A DNA stretch of 64,000 bases. Origin: Berberis thunbergii. Lineage: Eukaryota > Streptophyta > Magnoliopsida > Ranunculales > Berberidaceae. A model generated the notes under the pieces. It was not told where the DNA came from and did no database searches. It saw nothing but the letters and a program-made list of their open reading frames with translations. Positions 21,501 through 32,429 of the stretch are shown here, piece after piece. A program made the position numbers and the translations under genes. Position 1 is the stretch's first letter. Every line of letters begins with the position of its first letter. The stretch is from positions 1 through 64,000 of the forward strand of contig QNQO01005797.1 in NCBI GenBank assembly GCA_003290165.1, given 5' to 3'.

Positions 21501-24500
21501 TTGCATGACTTCTCTCTCTTGGTTCACACCCAAAGTTGCACACTAGATACTCCGTCTTCGAACGGCTAATTCTAAAACCTTTACCCTCTAAAGCCTCCTG
21601 CCACTTAACTAATTTCTGACCTAAACCTGCACTAGTCACATCCATTAAGACAATATCATCTGCAAATAACATGCACCAAGGTACATCTTCTTGCAGATGT
21701 CTCGTCAACTCATCCATGACCAAAGCAAAGAGATATGGACTTAATGCCGACCCTTGATGTAGTCCTACTGTCACTGGAAATTCACTAGACATCCCACCTA
21801 CTGAGCGAACACTTGTTACAACCCCTTCATACATATCCTTAATGATATCGACATAACATTGAGACACTTTCTTCCTCTCAAGCACCCACCAAATTAACTC
21901 CCTGGGGACCCTATCATATGCTTTCTCCAGATCAATAAAAACCATATGCAAATTCTTACGTGCCTCTCGATATTTTTCTACAGTTTGCCTAAGCAGGAAG
22001 ATGGCCTCCGTAGTAGACCTACCTGGCATAAATCCAAATTGATTCTCTGAAACCATGGTTAAACTCCTAAGTTTTTGTTCTATAACCCTCTCCCAAAGTT
22101 TCATCGTATGACTCATAAGTTTTATCCCTCTATAGTTCGAGCAATTCGGGATATCCCCTTTGTTCTTATAAATTGGTACCACAATGCTATGCCTCCATGA
22201 ATCTGGCATTTTTCTAGTTTCCAAAATCCTATTAAAGAGCTTAGTTAGCCATTGAATCCCAACTTCTCCCAAGCATTTCCATGCTTCAATTGGTATATCA
22301 TCCGGTCCAACGGCCTTTCCTGTCTTCATTTTTTTAAAGCTTCTTTCACTTCTGTGGCACTAACTCTGCGATGGAACACACGATCTCTCCCTTCCTGTGA
22401 AGCATACTCCTCCAAGTTTAACTCCCCTACGTGTGTTCCATTGAGTAGGTTCCAAAAGTAATCCTTCCATATATCTAAAATAGCTTTATCCTGCATTAAG
22501 ACTCTTCCATTCTCATGCTTAACACACTTAACATGACTCAAGTCCCTAGTTTTTCATTCTCTAGCCTTCGCTATCTTGAAAATATCCTTCTCCCCTTCCT
22601 TCGAACCTAGCCTATTATAAAGATCATCATACGCTCTCTTCTTAGCTTCCCCTACTGCTCTACTACTCAACTTCTTAGCATGCTTATAAAACTCATAAGA
22701 CTCTAGGCACCTATCTTTTTGCCACGCCTTAAAACATCTTTTCTTTTCCGCAATGGTTTGTTGCACATCCACGTTCCACCACCATGTCTCCTTACCATAG
22801 AAACCTCTTTTGGCCTGTCCTAACTCTTCCTTCGCACATCTTCTTATTCGGTTTGCCAAATGTTCAAAAAGATCCGCGCTACTAGTCTTATCCTTTGGTT
22901 CTAGATTCTCCCCACCCTCTGAAACTGACTAGCCACCCAAAATCCTCTTTCAAAATCTTTGGCATACATCTCCCTGTAAGGTCCACCACTTAATTCTCGG
23001 TCTAACCTATTCTATAGCAATACGACCCCTACTCTTAAGACAAAAATCGAGAACTAACAGCCTATGTTGGGATGTCAGACACTCTCCTGGAGCTAAAGCA
23101 TTGTGGATATTACCAAAAAAAAATTGATGCCAACAGCACAGTGGTCCACAAGAGGTGGAGACTAAGGGATAAATTCTATCTTAGAGTAGCGGTGTAGACT
23201 CAGAAAGCATTGCAATAATTTTAAGAAATCTCATTTCTAACTACCAGCCAATGTACTCTAATTCAAGAAGAAGAAAAAAATGAAGATTTTGAGGATGATT
23301 TCAGTAGTCCTTCCATTAGGGGAAGGGATCAGTTGGGAGCAGGTTTGGCAATGAGAGCATATGGGGTCTTCTTGAAGTTTCGAACAACTCTCATTTTAAC
23401 TACTTGGATGTGTTAAAGGGTTGTTTCTCTTTGTTAATCAAATTCCAGAATTCAAATAATGATTATGTTTGGAAAGTTTCAAACATTTATGGGCTTGCAG
23501 ATAGTATTCTCAACGATCAATTTTGGAAAAAATGTGAAATGGGTCTAGTGTTATCGGAGAGACCCCTGGATTTTCAGTGAAGATTCTAATGTTACTAAGA
23601 CCTTAATGAGAACAATGGGAACTATTGAATAAATTCACAGGTTGCATATTTTAACAATTTCACCTGTGATTTGGCTTTTGTAGAATTGAAATGATGGAAG
23701 TTCACTTGCAGTTTGGAAGACTTCTACATGCAGTTTGGAGAGGTTTCACAATGACTTATTAGGTCGATGAGTTTGGAGAAAACCACAAGGTTCTCAGAAC
23801 TACTAAAATTCAAAACCGTTCAGAAGGAAAATGATGTAATTTAAGAATACAGTTTCCCCAAGTTTTTGGATGGAGTTGGAAGCAAATTCAATGTTCCCAC
23901 TGGTCTCATGTGGTGAAAAAATTTCAAATGCTGATAGATTTCCAAACCAGGTGGAGCAAGGAAATCTTTAGCAAGTCAGAAACTCTTCTCGACTTCCAAT
24001 AATCCAAGTGGCAGTATTCGAAACTTGTACATTCTACCAATTAGGTGATGTAGAGTTCAGAGAACAAGACAATATCATTATTATTATTGAGTTGATCCCC
24101 AAGACTAGTAGGGGAGATGCCTCACTGCTAGCAAATATCAAAAAATGTGGATTGACAGGTTGCCAATTCCTTTTAAACAGACGAAACCGTGGCCAGCTAA
24201 GGTTCTCCTCCAGTTCACCAACGAACGATGGCGAAGGAGCTACCATCAATAACTGCCAATTTTTTTTGGTAACTCACAACTCAAACAGTGCAGAAAAACT
24301 TGATTGGCACTTTCTCGGCTTGATGCTGTCTGAAAGAAGTGGCCACCTTCAGAGAAAGAGTGGCATATATAGTCCTGACCATGGCTTCTCTACTAAGGCT
24401 CGAATTAGCGTCGCTCTGGCTCCTCGAAGGAGGTTCGAGCCAGGGATTGAATGAGTAGTTCCCGCCAGAGGAGGTTGAGGCTCACACGCTTCCCCATGGA

Positions 24501-26348
24501 TGGTCTTGGTTCGGATGATGGGACAGGAACGGGACTAGGAAAGCTTGCCTTTGATGACTCAAAATTATTTGAGAAATAGAAAATGAAACTTCCATTCAAC
24601 TACAGTTGAGAGGAAAGCACTAAGGGGAAGCTCAGAAGCGAAATGAAAATCTAAAAATGAGCATCATTAAGTCAATGGAAACTCCTCTACCATAACTGGT
24701 TTCTTTATGTGAGGTTTTGACAAGATTTATCCAACCAATAAGGAAGTCTTGAAATAAGGTTGTGGAACGCATGATGTGCAGCTTGGCTAACAAAACTCAA
24801 TATCTTCTTGTGTGGCACAATGCAGATGTGTAGTGCAAGAGAAATGGAATTATATCCTAGAAATGGAGTGATATTCTTCATCTACTCAGAGTATCTTCAT
24901 TCTTTCATCATTCATTAGAAATTGCAAATTGGAAGTCCAAGGCTTTTGTAAGAGGATTTAGTAAAATGCTCATGTCTTGTGCAATACATTGTTGATGTAA
25001 GAATCTTTCTCACTAGGGAATGAGAAACTAAACATTCATAACGGAAGACTTTGTTTTTCTAAAGACGGCTCATAATGGAATGTACTACTTATAGATTTCG
25101 ATTATGCATCTCTTTCACTCCTGGGTTTAGGATTTCAGAAGTTTATTATTGATTAGGCAATGGATTTATTGTAGTGATTATCAATCAGATGTTTACATGT
25201 TATCTTTAGTAACTCAGCATCTCTGGTATCCCCTCCAGACAAAATTGATTTGTTTACCTCATTCCCCAAAACAAAAAATATAAAAATAAAATTAGTAATA
25301 ATAGTTTAAAAGTTAATCAAACTAACGAAGTAAATGCTCAAAATTTACACCATCAAATCTAAAAGTACCACAAATGGTAAACCATAAATTACTAGCAAAC
25401 CGTGTATCAATTATGGTCGCTTACTGTAACACCATATCTTTTTCTTCCAAATACTACACAAGCATGCTTGGTCTCTCTCTAAAATGTCATAATCTCCATC
25501 AACCAAATAAACTCCTTGTTAGTTAGTCAATTTCCCCTCCTAAGCATTTTATTTTGTTTCCTTGTTCATCTCCATCTCCCATCTTCTTATTCGTCTGTTT
25601 TACCTACACATTCAAATGCTTTTTTAACCTTTTCATGGTCTGTTAGTCTCTCGATTGTTCTTGATCTCTTCAATGTCTCATTTCTTAATCAAAATTTTTT
25701 CTAAATCCCCTAACAAAACCATTCCCTAAATCTGCAAATAATACATCCATAGCCCTTTAAATCGAGTAATTTTACATTCAATAAATACAACCAAGAAAAA
25801 ATCAATATAAATTGATAACTAAAATGCACACCCAGACACACTAACCTTGGTACCAAAAGGACCGACCGGATGATCCATCTCCGCAAGATCTCTTCCCTGT
25901 ATCAGAAGCAAAAACCCCATCAATGAAAACAACCCTAAACTTTCCTTAAATCATTAAAGCACCAAAAAAAAGCCGAAACCCACCGCAAGCAATGCTTCAA
26001 GTTCCTCCTTTTCGTGACCAGTAGCAATAGGCATTACATCTTCAATCTTCTTCCCCTTATCCAGAACAGAATCTACCAAACAAAAACAACATCATTCCCA
26101 AAAAGAAAAAAAAAACAACCCAATCAGCCAAATCAACAGATCTGAAACCCCAAATCATAGTTTTGCTTACCAGGTTGGGCAGAGAAATTTCTCTGGAACA
26201 AGTTAGAAGAGATCGAGGGCGTTGTTGAAGAAGAAGAAGAAGAAGGGGCAATGAGAATCCTTGGGGTTGTTGTTTTGGATGATAAGGAGGAGACGAATCT
26301 GGCAGATCGGAGGCATGGTTGGAGCTGAGAGGAAAGCCTTCTCCACAT
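15517..26348 (-). CDS. COX5B: Cytochrome c oxidase subunit 5b, mitochondrial (six exons)
   Basis: Coding exons on the minus strand are 26171-26348, 25984-26072, 25846-25896, 15977-16043, 15781-15860 and 15517-15573. They sum to 522 bp, in frame (173 residues), and every intron is GT-AG. The product starts MWRRLSSQLQPCLRSARFVS, a Ser/Arg-rich mitochondrial presequence. The mature part has VMPIATGHEKEELEAL, HPVGPFGTK, VYDKRIVGCPGGEGEDEHD, VVWFWLEKGKPYECPICTQY and VVGPGGPPDGH. CPGG and CPIC supply zinc-ligand cysteines of this nuclear-encoded complex IV subunit of the inner membrane. Plant relatives are near 175 residues, so the length is normal and nothing is missing. The ATG is set by the presequence. 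Intron 3 is 9,802 bp (16044-25845) and full of transposons. The gene looks functional. Confidence 0.93.
16044..17309. other. COX5B intron 3, 3' portion
   Basis: Intron sequence between exon 4 and the MULE. Parts (16700-17290) have the look of decayed retroelement coding sequence on the plus strand, but no block is clear enough to assign. No gene is supported. Confidence 0.4.
17310..18740. mobile_element. Non-autonomous Mutator-like element (MULE)
   Basis: Long terminal inverted repeats of about 130 bp start GGGTTTTTTGCACTTTGACC (left) and GGGATTTTTGCACTTTGCCC (right, reverse complement). They are flanked by a 9-bp target duplication, AATCGCTTA (17301-17309) and AATCACTTA (18741-18749), with one mismatch. 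The left TIR contains a direct duplication of about 55 bp. No transposase is encoded in the 1,431 bp. The interior holds a short plus frame (18130-18363, 77 codons) without a known domain; it could be captured host DNA. It lies in COX5B intron 3. Confidence 0.85.
18750..20095. other. Intron 3 middle portion, unassigned repeats
   Basis: 18750-19200 reads on the plus strand like weakly conserved retroelement protein in broken frames. 19700-19920 contains repeated GG(C/T)CCAAG(T/A)CCAGA-like motifs typical of low-copy repeats. Nothing can be named and no gene is supported. Confidence 0.3.
20862..23090 (-). mobile_element. 5'-truncated RTE-clade LINE
   Basis: It is flanked by an 18-bp target duplication (20844-20861 and 23091-23108, AGCTAAARCATTGTGGAT, one mismatch). 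On the minus strand its 3' end is a short (GAT)n tail, characteristic of RTE elements, which lack a true poly(A). The coding region is RT plus the RTE C-terminal domain; the endonuclease is absent because of 5' truncation. At 2,229 bp it inserted into the duplicated L1-like segment in COX5B intron 3, antisense to that segment and in the same orientation as COX5B. Confidence 0.9.
21047..22859 (-). pseudogene. RTE reverse transcriptase
   Basis: The longest frame, 22329-21409 (306 codons), starts MKTGKAVGPDDIPIEAWKCL. It contains VVPIYKNKGD, NYRGIKLMSH, QFGFMPGRSTTEAI, HMVFIDLEKAYDRVPRE, VGLHQGSALSPYLFALVMDE, the catalytic MLFADDIVLMD and FRYLGSIIQKNG. The upstream frames 22859-22554 and 22541-22326 carry the region before the RT (RRCAKEELGQAKRGFYG). 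The downstream frame 21241-21047 (MAVAEMRMLRWMCGKTRKD, LTWFGHVRKRP) is the RTE C-terminus. A stop near 21270 and frameshifts near 21415 and 22330 inactivate it, but the catalytic core is intact. Confidence 0.85.
24001..25845. other. COX5B intron 3, 5' portion
   Basis: No recognisable protein or element terminus. 24000-24600 has a few longer frames on both strands without family motifs. 25000-25845 is AT-rich and looks like ordinary intron. Confidence 0.4.
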
Positions 26349-26650
26349 CTTTGGTTCCGATTCGTCAGAAGATTATCACTGCGTGTTCTCAGTTCTCCCC
26401 TCTCGTCTCTGTTGATGGTTTTTGTTCTCGTTTTCGTGTCCTATCGATGAGGGCTTTGTAGTCGCTGTTTCTGTTGTTGTTGTGAGGGAATGATACAGTG
26501 CTTGCTTGCTACTTGTCATTTGTGGTACATTTCCTTGGGCCCACTTAGGGGTGTGGGCTTAACTCTAGTTGACTTGTCCAACTATACTTTTTTTTAGGGT
26601 TTGTGGCACCTCGGTTTTGGGCTTGAGCTTCAAGTAATTAAGCCCAATTA
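26349..26650 (-). promoter_or_regulatory. COX5B promoter with site II elements and telo-box
   Basis: Upstream of the COX5B ATG lie four TGGGCY site II motifs (26536-26541, 26554-26559, 26618-26623 and, on the other strand, 26641-26646). A telo-box (AAACCCTA on the minus strand, 26595-26602) sits between them. Site II motifs bound by TCP factors are established regulators of plant cytochrome and other mitochondrial respiratory genes, often together with telo-boxes. The cluster lies about 190-300 bp upstream of the ATG. No clear TATA box is seen. Confidence 0.65.
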
Positions 26651-26814
26651 TTCGGGAGCTTCCGTTATCGTTGGGAAAGAGGAGTGGCAATGGGACCAGT
26701 GTCGTGTCCTATCAAATCTATGTAGCATGGTTAATTTAGTCAACAGAGATGTGATGAAGAAGAGAGTCCCTTCCTCCCTCTTCCAAGGTTTTTTTTAAGG
26801 AAAATTCTAGGGGT

Positions 26815-26945
26815 CGAGGGAGGGAACGAGGGAGGGAGCAAGACCCACCGTCTCGAGATAAGCACCATCACACATCACAAATTTGATGTGCTTATCTCGA
26901 GGCGAATGGATGGTAACCACCCATCCCTCGCTCCCTCCCTCGCTC
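26815..26945. repeat. Foldback (inverted-repeat) element upstream of COX5B
   Basis: The outer arms are GAGGGAGGGAACGAGGGAGG and CTCGCTCCCTCCCTCGCTC. The inner arms are TCTCGAGATAAGCAC (from 26851) and GTGCTTATCTCGAG (to 26901), around a 20-bp loop region. The 130-bp unit can fold into a long hairpin. It is probably a MITE or a small foldback element. No target duplication was identified. Confidence 0.6.
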
Positions 26946-27541
26946 TGTAGCAATGAGGCGAGGTTGCAAACACCGACCTATCTTGTTGTCCTTGATCTTC
27001 TCTTCATGAGTTTGTGGGGAGCAAACATCTCCTTCTCTACCCTGTTGTCCTTCATATTCTCTTCCAACATGTGAGTTTCTCTTCCTCCTGAGTTTTGATT
27101 AATGTAAAATATGCAAAAATAATCATGAGACACTCTGAATCCAACCAAAACCAATATCAAAATAGGTTGCATACATTCAAAAACATTGGGTCAATATTAT
27201 AAGAATTTCAACCTCAAAACAAATTGCGCAAAGGTGTGTTCTTTCAATAAAGAAAACAAATGTGTATAATTTTGTTTTGTTAGAAGAAGCGTGTATATTA
27301 AACAACTGCCTACAGCTCATGAGCATTTGAATTATTGCCTATTTGAATCAATTGTAAACATGACTATTGCGTTTACATTTCTTTTTCATTATGTTCAAAC
27401 TTTATGTTCGTGGATGTTTCACTTTGCGTCCTTACTAGTGTGATATGTTGAACAAAGAACTCCATACAAGCATCAAACAATGTTTTCCTTGATTGCCTTT
27501 GCCAAACAAACATTGATCCATCTCATGCATTCTTCCAATGG
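26946..27541. other. Spacer between COX5B promoter and Tat element II
   Basis: AT-rich, no gene or element terminus recognised. It ends at the LTR start TGATGATACACC at 27542. Confidence 0.4.
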
Positions 27542-28210
27542 TGATGATACACCAAATTGTCCAGTAATCCGTACCGTACACGTGTCAGAATGATCTCGTC
27601 AACAGAGTAAGCAGGTGTCGTTAAGCGCCCAATCTGGAAAAGCCAAGATAATATAAATCCCACTGAGGCGAGGTCCAGAAGATTGGACCTAATCAACGGT
27701 GCCCTATTAAGTCCATACGTCGTATGGTCAAGCCCAATACCCGTAAGACCTAATAAAGCAAGTATCTAGGAGTTTGACCTAAGACAGGCAAGCCAGGAAT
27801 ACATTGACTCCGATTAGGAAACAAACACCAGAGTATAAGTCGTGCATGAAAACTCTCATGTATGGACAACACTCCACAAGGGAAGAATCCCCAACAAATA
27901 TCGGAGTATAAGTGGTGTACGAAAACTTTCCTACATGGATGACTCCCAACAAGGAAATGATCTCTAGCAATATATTTTTCCCTAAACTACCCCACCAAAG
28001 GTATAGCTGAACAAAGACTCTCGCATTATAAATAGGGCACAAGGTTGAGGAATAAAGGTATGCTACAAGACCCAATTTAAATCATTACACTTTTCTCAAG
28101 CCTTGTCTGATTTAAGCATCGGAGTGTCATCGACTGCCATAACGGTGGCATTTGGCTCATTGTGTTCCCTGTGCAAGTCGAGTCAAAGAGAACAAGATTT
28201 GATACCATCG
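27542..28210 (+). repeat. 5' LTR of Tat element II
   Basis: Starts TGATGATACACCAAATTGTC like the LTR at 13240 and ends just before the PBS. The 3' terminal part contains TTTAAGCATCGGAGTGTC, parallel to the LTR of element I. About 670 bp. Confidence 0.7.
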
Positions 28211-28211
28211 A

Positions 28212-28230
28212 TTTGGCGGCGTCTATGGGG
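28212..28230 (+). other. Primer binding site of Tat element II
   Basis: TTTGGCGGCGTCTATGGGG resembles the TTTGGCGCCGTCTGTGGG-type PBS common to Tat/Ogre/Retand elements, with three differences. Confidence 0.65.
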
Positions 28231-28286
28231 AACGACAAAGTTCCTAAGAAAACAATGATAATAGCCCTTCATTACAGTCCAGAAAT

Positions 28287-29405
28287 ATGGTAACCACGAG
28301 ATCTCTCAATAATGGAGAAATCGCTGAGCCCTCGAATGCTCGAACCGGCGCGACACCGCCAGCTCCAACGGTACCAGCCCCACGTGTCGGCGGCAACCAC
28401 GACAAACTCTAAGGTGGATCGACTTACAGCCCAAGTGCAGGAAATGGAAATGCTCACTCAGCGGAACCCTCCACCTGTGGAATGAGACAGAGACGCGAAA
28501 AAATTCATGTCCCTAGAGAACACCATAGAACGCATTCAGGAGAGCCACTATGCCCCCATTAGCTTTCAATGGACCAATGGCGGTGGAGCACCCTATGGGG
28601 ACCCAACGTCTAAGGTCGACAAACCCGCCTCACAACACCCCCTTCGGCTTGGGGCCACCAATCTAGACGTGTTGTACGACCTCACCGTCCCCCCGTTCAC
28701 GGATCAAATCATGAACAAACCACTGCCAAAAAAGTTCAGCCGCCAAAGGTGGAGTTTTATGACGGGACAATTAATTTGCCCGACCACTTGCGTCATTACC
28801 ACCATGTGATGGCACTAAAAGAAGGATTTGAAGTAATAATGTGCTTGACATTTCCCACCAGCCTGAAGAAAGCAGCGTTGACCTGGTTCTACATTCTCCC
28901 GCTGAAGTCTATTAACTCATTTCAGACGCTGGCCAAAGCGTTTATCACCCAAATTGTCGGCAACCAACGGATCAAAAAGGGCCCACATTACTTACTCAAC
29001 TTCAAGTAGAAACCAAACAAGACACTAAGGGAGTATGTCACCCGCTTCAGCGATGAGGACACCTTGGTCACAACCTTCGCCTCGGATCTGAGGAGAGGCC
29101 AGTTCTACAACTTCCTCACTTTGGAGCCTTTAATTGACATGACGGACTTGCTAAAGAGCCCCCATAAGCACATCACTCTTGAGGAGATGTTGGCTGCCAA
29201 AAAGGAGGGAACATCCCATGGTCCCAAACATAAAAAAAGGGAAAGAAACAGGTGGACGATGACAAAAGTAAAAGGAAGCAAAGTGACAGCAAGCCAAACC
29301 CTGGTTGCACGAGACAAGAAAATGCCTCCAACTTCGTTGGGTCCAAAATCCTTCACTCCCCTCAACTCCAGCATGTCCGACATCCTCAATACCATTAAGA
29401 ATTAG
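28287..29405 (+). pseudogene. Gag (Tat element II)
   Basis: The ATG at 28287 (MVTTRSLNNGEIAEPSNA) starts the gag after the PBS. The core is at 28749-29009: VEFYDGTINLPDHLRHYHHV, FPTSLKKAALTWFYILPLKS, INSFQTLAKAFITQIVGNQR. It continues at 29010-29210 as KPNKTLREYVTRF and ITLEEMLAAKKEG. This matches the Retrotrans_gag domain of Tat-type elements, which forms the capsid of the virus-like particle. Stops at about 28480 and 29008 and several frame changes break it. The region 29410-29640 is the degenerate link to protease. Confidence 0.75.
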
Positions 29406-29688
29406 GGAGAAGTGATGTAGCTCGCCAAACAACGGAGAAATCCCTCGTAGTGAGACAACAACAAATATTGTTCATTTGACAAGAACGACAACCACGACAC
29501 TGAGGACTGCAAGAGTCTTAGAAGTGGTACTGGATCAATAAGGGAAAACTCAAAGAATTCCTAAGCCCTGAAAAAGACAAGATCGGGCAAAAGAGGTCGT
29601 CAAAGAGATAGAAAAAAACTTTTGGCATTATGTATGTCCTTCATGGGGTAAGCTCGGAAGGTAAACAATCCAACGGGTCCCTAAAAGG

Positions 29689-30122
29689 ATGCTCCACAAG
29701 ATGCAGACTCAGCCGACCTACAAGGACCGACAAGTGCAATACAGATGTATTCAAAACCCGATCCCATCGCTGAAATTCATGGACAAGGACCTCCAAGGTG
29801 TCCACTCTCCTTACAACGGCGCCCTAGTCATTTCAGTATTCATAGTGAAATGGGAAGTTAAGAGGTCCTTGGTAGACACAGGGAGCTCTCTAAACGTTTT
29901 GTTCCTCAATGCGTTCCGTAGCATACAGCTCAAAGAGGAAAACTGAACCCCGCCAGTCACCCCATGATCGGGTTTAGCGGAGAGAAGTACTTCCCTATCA
30001 AGAAAATCAGACGAACGGTAGTGACAGGAGAACAACAACTGCAAAAAGTCTTTTTCCAAGAGTTCATGGTGATCGATGCCCCATCCACCTACAACATTAT
30101 CTTGGGAAGGCCCTGGCTCCAT
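29689..30122 (+). pseudogene. Retropepsin-like protease (Tat element II)
   Basis: The plus frame contains NGALVISVFIVKWEVKRSLV followed by the aspartic protease motif DTGSSLNVLF (active Asp codon 29875-29877). After a stop at about 29944 another frame gives GFSGEKYFPIKKIRRTVV and FMVIDAPSTYNIILGRPWL, ending in a stop at 30122. The catalytic motif is intact but the frame is not. This enzyme cleaved the retroelement polyprotein. Confidence 0.75.
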
Positions 30123-30359
30123 TAGATGGAGGCAATAGTTTTCACTTTCACCAGTGCATCGAGTACACTGTCAATCAGGTGGAATGAACCATTCGACGAG
30201 ACCAACCGCCAGTAAGAGACTGCCACTACGCAGCATTGAAACAACTGATTGTTAGCAATTACAGTTCCGGCCCGTAGATCAGACATATCAGAACTCGAGC
30301 CCGAATGAGGGAAAAAAATCACCCCTGCATGGGAGATGAGACTTTAGTGAGTCCGAGGG

Positions 30360-30790
30360 AAAAACCTAATGTCTGTCGGCTAGACTGGCTGGCTAGTGCC
30401 ACCTTGGTGAAAAAAGAGACGCGGGAAGTGGGAAGTTTGTGTGGATTACACGAGCCAGGATAAGGCTTGTCCAAAAAACAATCCTCCACTTTCTTGCATA
30501 GATCAGCGCGTGAATGCCACATTCGAACACGGCTCTCTAAGCTCCATGGACGCTTATTTCGGCACAACCAGATGCAACTGCACCCATGCCAAAAAAGCCT
30601 CCTTTATAACTGAAATAGGGACCTACCGCTATTGGGTGGGCCTGTCTGGTCAATAGAACGCGGGAGCAACGCATCAACAACTGATAAGCCGGATGTTCAA
30701 GGAGCAAATTGGCAAGGTCATGGTGGTCTATACAGACCACTCAACACATCTAATCGACCTAATTCATACGGACCAGAACATGGCCTAGAT
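30360..30790 (+). pseudogene. Reverse transcriptase remnant (Tat element II)
   Basis: One frame reads KWEVCVDYTSQDKACPKNNP, then SSMDAYFGTTRCNCTHAKKA, SFITEIGTYRYWVGLSGQ, a stop, then ATHQQLISRMFKEQIGKVMV and VYTDHST. It aligns with the palm of Tat-type RT, where the last block is normally YVDD. Here it reads YTDH, so one catalytic Asp is lost. The fingers are partial. RNase H and integrase are missing: the sequence changes to 3' non-coding material by about 30960. Confidence 0.65.
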
Positions 30791-32099
30791 AACCAAGACT
30801 CGGCTCAATAATGAGCCATGATCAAGTACTGAAAATATTATCCGTCTGTCACTCCGGTTCAACACAAAGTTAAGTAGAAGCACTTCGACAAGCCGACGCC
30901 TACTTCGAAAGCTGACAAAAAGACACGCTCGCACAAAGTTCACTTTTCAATGACTTCACTAACATTGATGAAACGTGACATTTTGTCAAGGGAGCTACTC
31001 AGCCTACGTCAGGACCACACGTATCTCCTTCGGACTAGATTAGCATGGCCCCCGCTCAGAGTCAAACTATCTCATTGTTTTAATTTATTTTTTTTCAGTC
31101 TAGAAGAATTGTTTGCTCAAGCCAATGTGATAAAGATTCATTCAAGGAATAAAAAGTGAATTATAAGAAAACAAACTTTATTGATTACTAAGAAAGTTGT
31201 TATAAAGCTTGATCGACTAGCTAGTACAAAAGTATACACACTACAAGTATCTAAGCTTGGTGCGAGTAAGGATCCGCTGAAATGCAAGCCAAGACTTCGC
31301 TCCGCCAATCTACATTGAGAAGAGGATTGAAACTCAAGCAAAAAGCAAAGGTACCCAAAGTAAATTGCGGGTACACACACTTGATACTTTGCTCCGCCAA
31401 TTTGCCTTGAGAGGAGGATTTGGAAATGAAAGCAGAGGTAGCGAAGGTGGACTGCAGAGGTGATCCCTCGGGAAGGCATGCCTGAGGTGAAGCAGAGTTA
31501 GCACCCCTGGGTCGCATGCCACGTCCACCGGAGCTCCGTTCCACCAATCTACCTTCAGATTGTGGCATCACTCCTGAAGCCTAAGAAGGAGTAGTGGGAA
31601 CAACCACCCAAAGTTGGCTGCGGGTATTATCTCCAAAACTGGATGGCTAGATTCGTTGTGGGAACATTGGAAGACAAACTTGACCCCTAAGGGGGAGTCT
31701 ATACTTCTTCCACGCAATGTGAGAAGAAATTATGAGGTCCCATTGAACCACTGGATGCTCACCCAAACCAAGTGACATCGCCCAATAGCATGTCTTATTA
31801 AGACTCATCGCTGCAAATGTTAGACATTCGAAAACTCCTCCAACGAAGATCATCCTTTATCCTTTGGAGAATCCAAAACATATTTTCTAGAAAAACGCAT
31901 TCGAGAAACTTACTCTACAACGTTCATGGAAAAACTTGAAATGGCGAAAACTAACCTATATATAGGTGCGACGGTTCACCAAATGAGGTCACCCAGCAAT
32001 CATGCCAGCATTAAATGGCGCTCGGGAAATAGAGAAGCGATAGTTCCAATTACAACTTCACGAGTCCACATTCATTGAATTAATGGAACTGCAAGTAGC
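30791..32099 (+). other. 3' non-coding region of Tat element II
   Basis: No protein is recognised. 31280-31560 contains a degenerate direct repeat of about 110 bp with GCTCCGCCAATCTACCTTGA-like units. 31595-32100 matches 9880-10380 of element I. Short frames on the minus strand here are not supported in the other copy. Confidence 0.45.
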
Positions 32100-32429
32100 T
32101 CCATTAACTGGGGGGAGTAACCGATACCGAACCGCCCCACAATCTACTCTAAGTCCAGGCAAGCGAGTGGGCCTAAATGGGCGCCCCAGCTTGGCAAAGC
32201 CCAAACTACTCTAAGCCCATTGAGAGTGGCCCAATACATACTCAAACACAAGCATGCAGTGAAGATCTTAAGCGCCCACCAAATGTTAAAACCTATGGAG
32301 ATATTATCAATAAATCAAAGGTTTCTACTTTATCAAAGTTTCATTGTTGTTCATCAAGTTTGGTTGAAATTCTACTGTTGTTAGGCGAAGTAAGTAAGTC
32401 AGGACATCTAAGTCAGAGTTATATGCCCA
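32100..32429 (+). repeat. PPT-like motif and partial LTR inside Tat element II
   Basis: CATTAACTGGGGGGAGTAAC is followed by CCGATACCGAACCGCC. This is the same arrangement as 10368-10410 in element I and resembles a PPT-LTR junction. The following 300 bp includes GTGGCCCAATAC-type LTR-like sequence but is too degraded to delimit. Confidence 0.4.

Larger units (their letters stand above)
20096..24000 (+). mobile_element. Decayed L1-like LINE with internal tandem duplication
   Basis: Segments 20100-20575 and 20580-20861 plus 23109-23300 are homologous over about 480 bp, so they form a tandem duplication. The second copy is split by the RTE LINE. Downstream (23340-24000) broken plus frames read NDYVWKVSNIYGL, LNDQFWKKCEMG and AYFNNFTCDLAFVELKWWKFTW, reminiscent of the endonuclease region of plant L1 elements. 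There are many stops and frameshifts. The L1 assignment is tentative; the duplication is clear. Confidence 0.5.

Noticed and set aside
28105..29432. Minus-strand frames opposite the Tat gag (for example 29105-29432)
   Set aside because: Shadows of the gag coding strand; no motifs, and the plus strand has the conserved gag blocks.
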